From assembly GCA_004297395.1 (NCBI GenBank), contig SCUO01000017.1:1-35347 (forward strand): a stretch of 35,347 nucleotides of DNA. Reading direction: 5' to 3'. The number at the start of each line of letters is the position of its first letter. Positions within the stretch are counted from its first letter, which is position 1. The notes beneath the pieces were generated by a model that saw only the letters and a list, made by a program, of their open reading frames with translations, was not told the DNA's origin and ran no database searches. The DNA is from Chloroflexota bacterium. Its GTDB lineage: Bacteria; Chloroflexota; Limnocylindria; Limnocylindrales; CSP1-4. Below, in pieces: positions 13,821 to 21,148 of this stretch. Made by a program: the position numbers and the translations under genes.

Positions 13821-13838
13821 CGTGAGAGCGCTCTCACG
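13821..13838 (+). promoter_or_regulatory. perfect LacI-family operator before the regulator gene
   Basis: CGTGAGAGCGCTCTCACG is an 18-bp perfect palindrome, 20 bases before the lacI-type ATG. It resembles known LacI-family sites such as the actinobacterial TGGGAGCGCTCCCA type. It probably binds the product of the gene it precedes and, with the upstream copy, represses the whole sugar locus. Confidence 0.8.
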
Positions 13839-13857
13839 CCAACGGGATGCAGCCCAC

Positions 13858-14907
13858 ATGGCGGTCAGCGAAGCGGGGAACGGCAGGGGCGTCACGCTCG
13901 ATGCGGTCGCACGCGTCGCGGGCGTCTCCAGGGCCACCGTCTCGCGTGTCGTGAACGGCAACCCCAAGGTCGGCGAGGAGGCCAAGCGCCAGGTCGAACG
14001 GGCGATCGAGCGCCTCGGCTACATCCCGAACCCGGCGGCCCGTTCGCTCGTGACCCGCCGGAGCGACTCGATCGGCGTCGTCATCCCGGAGCCACCGGGC
14101 ATGCTCTTCGGCGATCCCTTCTTTCCGAGGCTGCTGCGCGGCATCAGCACGGAGCTCGCGGCCCGCAACTACCAGCTCGTGCTCCTCATGCCGCAGTCGC
14201 CGGAGGAGGAGCCGCGAGTCGAGCGCTACCTCGCCGCCGGCCACGTTGACGGGGCCCTCCTGGTCTCGCTCCACGGCGAGGACGCCATGCCGGCTGCCCT
14301 GGCCGCCCGCGGCATCCCGGTCGTCGTCGGCGGCCGGCCGCCCGGCGGCGAGGGCGTCAGCTACGTCGACGTCGACAACGTCGGCGGCGCGAAGGCCGCC
14401 GTCGCCCACCTCATCCGGGCCGGTCGTCGGACGATCGCCACGATCGGCGGCCCGCCGGACATGTCGGCCGGCACGGATCGGCTGGAGGGCTATCGCCAGG
14501 GGCTAGCCGCCGGTGGCCTCGCGCTCGACGCGGCCCTCGAGGCGGCCGCCGACTTCACCCAGGAAGGCGGGGCCGAGGCGATGCGCCGGATCCTCGCCGC
14601 CCGCCCCGACGTCGACGGCGTGTTCGCGGCGTCGGACCTCATGGCCGCCGGCGCCCTCCAGGTCCTGCGCGCGGCCGGTCGCCGGGTGCCCGAGGACGTG
14701 TCCATCGTCGGCTTCGACGACTCGTCCATCGCGGCCACCGCCGAGCCGCCGCTCACCAGCATCCGGCAACCCATCGAGGAGATGGGCCGCGAGATGGTCC
14801 GCCTCCTGCTCGAGCAGGCGTCCCGTCCCGGATCGGTGCCCCGCAAGGTGATTCTCGCCACCCAGCTGGTGCGCCGCCGGTCGAGCGAGGGGGGGCCGAA
14901 ACGATAG
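13858..14907 (+). CDS. LacI-family transcriptional regulator
   Basis: Sugar-responsive repressor of the LacI/GalR family, 349 residues. An N-terminal helix-turn-helix (VTLDAVARVAGVSRATVSRV, residues about 12-31) and hinge helix (NPAARSLV) precede a periplasmic-binding-protein-like ligand domain ending in the usual IRQP and LL segments. The ATG at 13858 is chosen because the alternative GTG at 13822 lies inside the palindromic operator and adds a non-conserved end. Two operators stand directly upstream, so autoregulation is likely. It is followed after 62 bases by the binding-protein gene. The inducer is probably the sugar or glucoside handled by the downstream transporter and GH116 enzyme; its identity is not readable from sequence. 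Confidence 0.92.
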   Translation: MAVSEAGNGRGVTLDAVARVAGVSRATVSRVVNGNPKVGEEAKRQVERAIERLGYIPNPAARSLVTRRSDSIGVVIPEPPGMLFGDPFFPRLLRGISTELAARNYQLVLLMPQSPEEEPRVERYLAAGHVDGALLVSLHGEDAMPAALAARGIPVVVGGRPPGGEGVSYVDVDNVGGAKAAVAHLIRAGRRTIATIGGPPDMSAGTDRLEGYRQGLAAGGLALDAALEAAADFTQEGGAEAMRRILAARPDVDGVFAASDLMAAGALQVLRAAGRRVPEDVSIVGFDDSSIAATAEPPLTSIRQPIEEMGREMVRLLLEQASRPGSVPRKVILATQLVRRRSSEGGPKR

Positions 14908-14969
14908 GAGCCGATCGAACAGCGCACCCACTGGACGAGGGTTGGTTCGTTGATGGAGGAGACGATCGA

Positions 14970-16418
14970 ATGAACGACACGCAGAGATTGGGCCAGCGGC
15001 CCGGGATGAGGGTCCCGATCCTGCTGGCCGCCGTGGCCCTCATCGGCGCGGCCTGCGGCGGTGGCGGGACCGCGGCGCCCAGCGCGACGGCGACGCCGTC
15101 GCCGACCGAGGCCGCCAGCGCAACCCCCTGCACGCCGGTCGAGATCGAGTGGTTCGTTGGCCTCGGCACCGGCGAGAACGAGGAGCAGATCCCGCAGGAA
15201 GAGGCCGTCGTCGAGGCCTTCAATGATTCGCAGGACTGCATCGACCTCCTCCTGACGGTCGTCGACAACACCGAGGCGGCCGACACCCTGGCGACCAGGA
15301 TCGCGGCCGACGACGCCCCGGACATCATCGGTCCGATCGGCATCCGCGCCCTCCAGTCGTTCGGCGATCAACTGCTCGACCTCGGGCCGTACATCGAGAG
15401 CTCGGGCATCGACCTGTCGCAGATCGAGCCCGGCCTGGTCGAGGCCTACAACGTCAACGGCAAGCAGATCGGCATCCCGATGGCCGTCTACCCATCGTTC
15501 ATCTACTACAACAAGAGCCTCTTCGCGGAGGCCGGCGTGGCCGAGCCGCCGCACGAGGTGGGCGAGCAGTACGAGGGCGAGGACTGGACCTGGGCGGCCG
15601 TCCGCGAGCTGGCCCTGAAGCTCACCGTCGACACCAACGGCAACGACGCCACCAGCGCCGACTTCGACCCCGCCAACATCGACGTCTACGGGCTCGATGC
15701 CCAGTTCACCGAGCACGACGCCCGGGCCTGGGCAACCATCTTCGGCGGCTCCGGCTCAGCCGTCGCCGACGACGGCACGACCGCCCAGTGGCCGGACAAC
15801 TGGCGCGAAGGCCTCCAGTTCATGTACGACGGCATCTGGACCGACCACATCATCCCGGACGAGACGGCCGTCGACGCCCTCGCCGCCGGCAACACCTTCC
15901 AGTCCGGCCGGATCGCGATGGACGTCGTCCACCAGTGGTACACGTGCTGCGTCTACCCGGGTGAGGGCGACCCCGCCGTCACCGATTGGGACATCGCGGT
16001 CCTGCCCGTCGGGCCGGATGGCACCATCACCTCGAAGCTCCATGCCGACACCATCGGCATCCTCGACTCCACCGAGTTCCCGGACCAGGCCTTCGAGGCC
16101 CTGAGCTTCCTCAGCCAGTCGCCGGAGCTCGTCACGACGTGGGGCGCCATGCCGGCCATCGAGAGTCAACGGGACGCCTTCTTCGCCGCGCTCGACGAGC
16201 GGTTCGCACCGCTCGACATCGATTGGAACGTCTCGACGCTGATGCTGGCCTACCCGGACAACCCCAGCCACGAGGCATACATGCCGAACTTCCAGGAGGC
16301 GGACTCCGCCAACAAGGACCTCGGCTCCAAGATCTGGAACACGCCGGATCTCGATCTGGACGCGGCGATCGATGCGCACATCGAGCTGCTCCAGGAGATC
16401 TTCGACTCGGCGAACTGA
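14970..16418 (+). CDS. ABC sugar-binding lipoprotein (family 1 solute-binding protein)
   Basis: Extracytoplasmic substrate-binding component of a CUT1-type carbohydrate ABC importer, 482 residues. The start is fixed by GGAGGAG at 14955-14961, 8 bases before the ATG. A signal peptide ends in a lipobox with Cys29 as the lipidated residue, followed by a Gly stretch and a Thr/Ser/Pro/Ala linker to about residue 50. The mature domain shows the family 1 layout, with an early EIEWFV strand, a GIPMAVYPSFIYYNK hinge region and many surface Trp and Tyr residues. A CC pair (WYTCC) may form a disulphide. The genes for two permeases follow; a strong hairpin stands between this gene and the first permease. 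Confidence 0.92.
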   Translation: MNDTQRLGQRPGMRVPILLAAVALIGAACGGGGTAAPSATATPSPTEAASATPCTPVEIEWFVGLGTGENEEQIPQEEAVVEAFNDSQDCIDLLLTVVDNTEAADTLATRIAADDAPDIIGPIGIRALQSFGDQLLDLGPYIESSGIDLSQIEPGLVEAYNVNGKQIGIPMAVYPSFIYYNKSLFAEAGVAEPPHEVGEQYEGEDWTWAAVRELALKLTVDTNGNDATSADFDPANIDVYGLDAQFTEHDARAWATIFGGSGSAVADDGTTAQWPDNWREGLQFMYDGIWTDHIIPDETAVDALAAGNTFQSGRIAMDVVHQWYTCCVYPGEGDPAVTDWDIAVLPVGPDGTITSKLHADTIGILDSTEFPDQAFEALSFLSQSPELVTTWGAMPAIESQRDAFFAALDERFAPLDIDWNVSTLMLAYPDNPSHEAYMPNFQEADSANKDLGSKIWNTPDLDLDAAIDAHIELLQEIFDSAN

Positions 16419-16438
16419 CCGCGTCCTCCTCCTGCATG

Positions 16439-16477
16439 CTGCGCCGGGGGCCCGGCCCACACCGGCCCCCGGCGCAG
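16439..16477 (+). terminator. strong intercistronic hairpin after the binding-protein gene
   Basis: A 14-bp perfect stem (16439-16452 with 16464-16477) closes an 11-base loop, starting 20 bases after the binding-protein stop and ending 39 bases before the permease ATG. No T tract follows. In sugar ABC operons such hairpins protect the upstream message or cause partial termination, giving more binding protein than permease. That role is inferred here. Confidence 0.65.
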
Positions 16478-16515
16478 ACTATCCAGACCCGGATCCGATC
16501 TCGAGGACCAGGCGG

Positions 16516-17472
16516 ATGACGACAACCAGCGCAGCCGTCCCCATCGCCGCCGAACCCCGACCCACCGGCCGCTGGCGCGCGTTCCGCGAGCGCGAATCGG
16601 TCACGGGACTGCTCTTCGTCTCGCCGTTCATCGTCGGCTTCATCCTGTTCTCGGCGATCCCGATGCTCGCCTCGCTGGTCCTGTCGCTGACCGACTTCGA
16701 TCCCCGTGAGCCGGACGAGATCCACTTCATCGGGCTCACCAACTACCAGCAGATGCTGAGCGACCCGGTCCTCCACGAATCCCTCGGAGTGACGCTGCGG
16801 TTCGCCTTGCTCGTCGTGCCCCTGACCCTGGCCGCCGCCCTCGGCGTGGCCATGCTCGTCAACAGCCGGCTGCTCGCCGGCCGGCACGTCTTCCGGACGC
16901 TGTTCTACATGCCGATGCAGATCCCGCTCGTGGCCAGCACGATCGTCTGGATCGGCGTCCTCCACGCCACGACCGGCTGGCTCAACTACGCCCTCGAGGG
17001 TGTCGGCCTGCCGGGCCCCAACTGGCTTCAGAGCACGTTCTGGGTTGGCCCCGCCCTCGGGCTCATGGGCCTGTGGGGGATCGGCAACATGATGCTGATC
17101 TTCCTGGCCGGCCTCCAGAGCGTCCCGACCGAGCTGTATGACGCGGCCAAGGTCGACGGTGCGGGGCCCTGGGCAAGCTTCCGGCACGTGACCCTGCCGA
17201 TGATCTCGCCGGTCCTCTTCTACAACCTGGTCATCGCCCTCATCGCCGCATTCCAGTACTTCACCCAGGCCTACGTCGTCAGCAACGGTCGCGGCGACCC
17301 CGACCGGGCGACCCTGTTCTTCAACCTCAACCTGTATCGCGAGGCGTTCGGCTTCTTCCACATGGGCTACGCCTCGGCCCTGGCCTGGCTCCTCTTCGTC
17401 ATCGTCCTGGGACTAACGGTCGTGCTCTTCAAGACGGCGGGCTCGTGGGTCTTTGCCGGGGGCGAGCGATGA
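16516..17472 (+). CDS. sugar ABC transporter permease (MalF-type)
   Basis: Inner-membrane permease of a CUT1 sugar importer, 318 residues, with about six transmembrane helices. The first spans residues about 31-53 (GLLFVSPFIVGFILF). The cytoplasmic EAA loop that docks the ATPase reads DAAKVDGAGPWASFRHVTLP. The ATG at 16516 is preferred to an earlier in-frame extension because the extension overlaps the hairpin and the binding-protein gene. It overlaps the second permease by 4 bases (ATGA). No partner ATPase gene is in this locus. Confidence 0.9.
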   Translation: MTTTSAAVPIAAEPRPTGRWRAFRERESVTGLLFVSPFIVGFILFSAIPMLASLVLSLTDFDPREPDEIHFIGLTNYQQMLSDPVLHESLGVTLRFALLVVPLTLAAALGVAMLVNSRLLAGRHVFRTLFYMPMQIPLVASTIVWIGVLHATTGWLNYALEGVGLPGPNWLQSTFWVGPALGLMGLWGIGNMMLIFLAGLQSVPTELYDAAKVDGAGPWASFRHVTLPMISPVLFYNLVIALIAAFQYFTQAYVVSNGRGDPDRATLFFNLNLYREAFGFFHMGYASALAWLLFVIVLGLTVVLFKTAGSWVFAGGER

Positions 17473-18554
17473 CGGCGGTGGCCCGCCCGATCGGCCGGCC
17501 GCCGGCGGCCGCCGGCCCGCTGCACCGCCGGATGCGGCGGTTCGCGGTCATGTCGGCCGTGACCCTGGTGGCGGCGACCATCGTGTCGGCCTTTCTCATG
17601 CCGCTCGGCTACATGGTCGCCACGGCGTTCAAGGACCCGAGCCAGCTGACGGCCATCGACGCGCCGCTGTACCCGGCGGCACCGGAGGTCTTCGAGTACC
17701 AGGGCAAGGAGCTCAAGGTCTACGACGTCCCGCAGCCCGATGGCTCGATCAAGGCCTGGGCCCTGCTCCAGCCCCATCGCGAGGACGCCATCTTCATCGA
17801 CCCGGCGAACCCCGAGGCGGGCGAGATCACCTGGATCGGGCGACCCCGGACGCTGACCCAGCACTGGGGCTTCTCGCTCAAGGTCGACAACTTCACGACG
17901 GCCTGGGAGACGATCGACTTCCCCCGTCTCTTCCTGAACACGTTCGGCATCGCCGGCCTGTCGACGCTGGGCGCGGTCCTGTCCGGGATCTGCGTCGCCT
18001 ACGGCTTCAGTCGCTTCCGGTTCCCCGGCCGCAACGGGCTGTTCATCCTGATGCTCGCGACGATCATCCTGCCCTTCCAGGTGACGCTCATCCCGAGCTA
18101 CGCCGTCTACCTGGCCCTCGGCTGGGTGGGGACGTGGTGGCCGCTCATCATTCCCCACTTCTTCGCCAACGCCTACAACGTCTTCCTGCTCCGGCAGTAC
18201 TTCCTCACGATTCCCCGCGAGCTCGACGAGGCGGCCATGATCGATGGGGCCGGGCCGTTCCGGATCCTCAGATCGGTGATCGTCCCGCAGGCCGTTCCGG
18301 CGATCATCGCGGTGACGCTCTTCCACTTCTTCTGGGCCTGGAACGAGTACTTCCTGCCGCTCGTCTACCTGCAGGGCAAGCCCGACCTGCAGCCGCTGGC
18401 GGTCGGCCTCGCTCGCTTCAACGCCCTGTACGAGCAGCAGCCGACGCTGATCCAGGCCGCCGCGATCATGGCGATGGCCCTGCCGGTGGTGCTGTTCTTC
18501 CTCGCCCAGCGCGCGTTCATGCGCGGCGTCGTCTTCGGCGGCGTGGAGAAGTAG
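17469..18554 (+). CDS. sugar ABC transporter permease (MalG-type) with enlarged first external loop
   Basis: Second permease of the importer, 361 residues. The ATG at 17469 overlaps the preceding stop by 4 bases. Membrane helix 1 is at about residues 24-52 and the remaining helices begin near residue 155. The EAA loop reads DEAAMIDGAGPFRILRSVIVP. CUT1 MalG-type permeases are usually about 270-300 residues. Here the loop after helix 1 is expanded by about 70 residues (about 57-140) with alternating hydrophobic and charged stretches that look like beta strands, presumably on the outer face where it could meet the binding protein. The GH116 gene follows after 2 bases, so the genes are almost certainly co-transcribed. 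Confidence 0.9.
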   Translation: MTAVARPIGRPPAAAGPLHRRMRRFAVMSAVTLVAATIVSAFLMPLGYMVATAFKDPSQLTAIDAPLYPAAPEVFEYQGKELKVYDVPQPDGSIKAWALLQPHREDAIFIDPANPEAGEITWIGRPRTLTQHWGFSLKVDNFTTAWETIDFPRLFLNTFGIAGLSTLGAVLSGICVAYGFSRFRFPGRNGLFILMLATIILPFQVTLIPSYAVYLALGWVGTWWPLIIPHFFANAYNVFLLRQYFLTIPRELDEAAMIDGAGPFRILRSVIVPQAVPAIIAVTLFHFFWAWNEYFLPLVYLQGKPDLQPLAVGLARFNALYEQQPTLIQAAAIMAMALPVVLFFLAQRAFMRGVVFGGVEK

Positions 18555-18556
18555 CG

Positions 18557-20872
18557 GTGCCGATCCGGATCCCGCGCCAGGCGTGGTCGCATCCGATCGG
18601 CGTGGGCTGTGACCCCGTGCCGCGGGCGCGGATCGACCAGCCGATGATCGATGACGGGCCGTGGGCCGGCGTCCCGGTCGGGGGGATCGGGGCGGGCAGC
18701 ATCGGTCGGACCCAGCGCGGCGACTTCGCCCGGTGGCACCTGCGGGTCGGCGCCCATCACTTCGAGCCGGTCGCGGTCGACGGCTTCGCGTTGTGGGTCG
18801 AGGACGGCGGCCGGACCCAGGCCACGGTCCTCCGGACCACGCCGCCGCCGCCGGGCTGGGGGCCGGCCCTGCCGGTCGGAGCGGGCACGTACCGGGCCCT
18901 CTTTCCGCGGGCCTGGTTCGAGCACGACGTCCCGGACTGCCGCCTCCGCCTCACCGAGGAGCAGCTCAGCCCGGTCGTCCCCGGCGACGACGCGGCGGCG
19001 AGCCTGCCGGTGGGCACGTTCAGCTGGGAGATCACGAACCCGACCGCCGCGGCGATCTCGGCCGCCCTGCTGCTCAGCTGGCGGAACGACCTCGGTCGCG
19101 ATGTCGGGTTGGCGAGCGCGGCTGGCGGCCGGATCGAGGTCCGGGCGGCGGAGGGCCGTGTCGGTCTGGTCCTGCGCCCGGATGACGCTGCGGCGGCCCG
19201 TGGCACGCCGGCCTCGATGGCCCTCCTGGTCGAGGGCGGGGACGGCATCGAGGTCACGACCGTGGCCGGCTTCGACCCTGACGACGCGGCGGACGTCTGG
19301 GCGGACTTCGCCGCCGACGGTCGCCTGACCGCGGCGCCCGGCGAGGGCCTCGGGTCGGCCGGAGCGATCGCCGCCCGGGTCAGCCTCGCCCCCGGCGAGA
19401 CGCGCACGCTCCGATTCGCCATCGCCTGGGACATCCCGATCGCCGAGTTCGGATCGGGGCGCCGCTGGCTCCGTCGCTACACCCGGGAGCAGGGCACCTC
19501 CGGCGACGGCGCCTGGCGGATCGGTGAGCTGGCGCTCGACCACCTCGACGCGTGGCGCACGGCCATCGAGGCCTGGCAGGCGCCGTTCCTCGACGATCCG
19601 GGCCGGCCGGACTGGTATGTCGCGGCGCTGTTCAACGAGCTGTACTTCCTCGTCGACGGCGGGACCCTGTGGCCCGATCGGGCGCTCCCGAGCGACCTCC
19701 ACCCCTCGTCGCCGGAACCGGCGCTGGCCCTGATCGAGTGCTTCGACTACCCCTTCTACAACACCCTCGACGTCCACTTCTACGCCTCGTTCGCCCTGAG
19801 CCGCCTGTGGCCCGAGCTCGAGGTCGAGATCAGCCGGGCGTTCGCCCGCACCGTCGAGCTCGACGACCCGTCATCGATGACGATCGAGACGACGGGCCTG
19901 GAGGTCCAGCGGAAGGTCGCCGGAGCCCTGCCCCACGATCTCGGCGGCCCGGCCGAGGACCCGCTCGCCCGGGCCAATCGCTACCGCTTCCGCGATCCGA
20001 ACATCTGGAAGGACCTGAACCCCAAGTTCGTCCTCCAGCTGGCGCGGGACCTGGCCCTCGGCGGGGCGGCCGCCCGGTCCCTGCTCCCGGAGGCCTGGCC
20101 GGCCGTCGTCCGGGCGATGGACCGCCTGGCCTCGTTCGACACGGACGGCGACGGCCTGCCCGAGCACGACGGCCGGCCCGACCAGACGTACGACACCTGG
20201 CCGATGAGCGGGCCGTCGGCCTACGGCGGCGGGTTATGGCTGGCCGCCCTGCGGGCCGCCGGCGCGATGGCCGCCGGGGTCGGCGACGCGGCTCGCGAGG
20301 TCGCCTGGGGCGACACCTTCGAGACCGCCGCGGCGAGCTACGAGCGGCGCCTCTGGAACGGCCGCGCCTATCGCTACGACGATGGCGACAGCCCGACGTC
20401 CGACAGCCTCATGGCCGATCAGCTTGCCGGCCAGTGGTACATCGACGTCCTAGGGCTCGGCGACCTCGTGCCGCCGTGGCGCGTCGAATCGGCCCTCCGC
20501 GAGATCTTCGAGCGCAATGTCCGCGGCTTCGGCGACGGCGAGATGGGGGCCGTCAATGGCACGCGCCCGGACGGGGGCGTCGATCGCTCGAGCGAGCAAT
20601 CGCAGGAGGTCTGGATCGGGACGACCTACGCCCTCGCGGCGTTCATGATCGGCCGCGGCCTCGTCGAGGAGGGCTGGCAGACGGCCCGTGGCGCGGCCCG
20701 CATGACCTACCAGCGCGGGTTCTGGTTCCGGACGCCCGAGGCGTTCGACGAGGATGGCAACTTCCGGGCCTCGATCTACCTCCGGCCGCTCGCGATCTGG
20801 GCGATCGAGGAGGCCCTGGAGCGGGTCGCTCGGCGGGCCCGGCCGGCCCAGCCCGGGGTCGTGGTGGGCTGA
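18557..20872 (+). CDS. GH116 glycoside hydrolase (bile-acid beta-glucosidase / GBA2-like)
   Basis: Cytoplasmic glycosidase of family GH116, 771 residues, no signal peptide. Known members cleave beta-glucosides, including glucosylceramide (human GBA2), or beta-xylosides. The N-terminal domain starts with the typical GVPVGGIGAGSIGR and GDFARWHL. The C-terminal (alpha/alpha)6 domain has FNELYFLVDGGTLW, YNTLDVHFYASFAL, WKDLNPKFVLQ and DQTYDTW...GPSAYGGGLW. By motif position the nucleophile should be Glu394 and the acid/base Asp546; their spacing (152) equals that of E441 and D593 in the characterised Thermoanaerobacterium enzyme as I recall it. The GTG start is 2 bases after the permease stop. 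The likely substrate is whatever the adjacent transporter imports. The aglycone is unknown. Confidence 0.9.
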   Translation: MPIRIPRQAWSHPIGVGCDPVPRARIDQPMIDDGPWAGVPVGGIGAGSIGRTQRGDFARWHLRVGAHHFEPVAVDGFALWVEDGGRTQATVLRTTPPPPGWGPALPVGAGTYRALFPRAWFEHDVPDCRLRLTEEQLSPVVPGDDAAASLPVGTFSWEITNPTAAAISAALLLSWRNDLGRDVGLASAAGGRIEVRAAEGRVGLVLRPDDAAAARGTPASMALLVEGGDGIEVTTVAGFDPDDAADVWADFAADGRLTAAPGEGLGSAGAIAARVSLAPGETRTLRFAIAWDIPIAEFGSGRRWLRRYTREQGTSGDGAWRIGELALDHLDAWRTAIEAWQAPFLDDPGRPDWYVAALFNELYFLVDGGTLWPDRALPSDLHPSSPEPALALIECFDYPFYNTLDVHFYASFALSRLWPELEVEISRAFARTVELDDPSSMTIETTGLEVQRKVAGALPHDLGGPAEDPLARANRYRFRDPNIWKDLNPKFVLQLARDLALGGAAARSLLPEAWPAVVRAMDRLASFDTDGDGLPEHDGRPDQTYDTWPMSGPSAYGGGLWLAALRAAGAMAAGVGDAAREVAWGDTFETAAASYERRLWNGRAYRYDDGDSPTSDSLMADQLAGQWYIDVLGLGDLVPPWRVESALREIFERNVRGFGDGEMGAVNGTRPDGGVDRSSEQSQEVWIGTTYALAAFMIGRGLVEEGWQTARGAARMTYQRGFWFRTPEAFDEDGNFRASIYLRPLAIWAIEEALERVARRARPAQPGVVVG

Positions 20873-20884
20873 CGGCGCCCGAAG

Positions 20885-20960
20885 GTGGTGCGGCGAGGCA
20901 CCACGTTAGGCCGGGAACCGCGCACGTCGAGTTACCAACCGCGGCGCCGCCCGCTATCGT
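20885..20960 (+). promoter_or_regulatory. promoter region of the 5'-nucleotidase with upstream inverted repeat
   Basis: An inverted repeat GTGGTGC...GCACCAC (20885-20891/20898-20904, 6-base loop) lies 12 bases after the GH116 stop. TTACCA (20932-20937) and TATCGT (20955-20960), 17 bases apart, form a plausible promoter with a start near 20967. The same GTGGTGCG element and GCTATCGT occur at almost equal spacing before the secreted phosphatase-fold gene at 25742. The inverted repeat could be an operator, a weak terminator of the sugar operon, or both. Confidence 0.45.
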
Positions 20961-20966
20961 TGGCGG

Positions 20967-21148
20967 TGAAGAGTGGTCTGGTCGGGTCCGGTTGACTCGA
21001 GGTCCCAGACCGTCGCGCGGTCCAGCTGAACTCGTGGCCGCCACATTTGCCGGGAGCTCGTGTGGCGGGCTTGCTGTTTCCCTGACGCCCGCGACGCGCC
21101 ACTCGGGCCATCGGACCGCGCCACGCACCGCACAGTCGAGAGGATGGA
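20967..21148 (+). promoter_or_regulatory. long, potentially structured 5' leader of the 5'-nucleotidase gene
   Basis: About 180 untranslated bases lie between the predicted start and the ATG. Visible stems are GGTCTGG (20975-20981) with CCAGACC (21005-21011), GACCG (21008-21012) with CGGTC (21018-21022), and CCGCCACA (21038-21045) with TGTGGCGG (21061-21068). The first two share bases and exclude each other. No known riboswitch class is recognised. Confidence 0.35.

Noticed and set aside
13822-13857. GTG at 13822 as the start of the LacI-family gene
   Set aside because: It lies within the perfect palindromic operator, and the added residues do not resemble the family N-terminus.
13776-20872. 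Horizontal acquisition of the sugar/GH116 locus
   Set aside because: Base composition and codon use look like the neighbours, and no transposase, integrase, tRNA or flanking repeat is visible.
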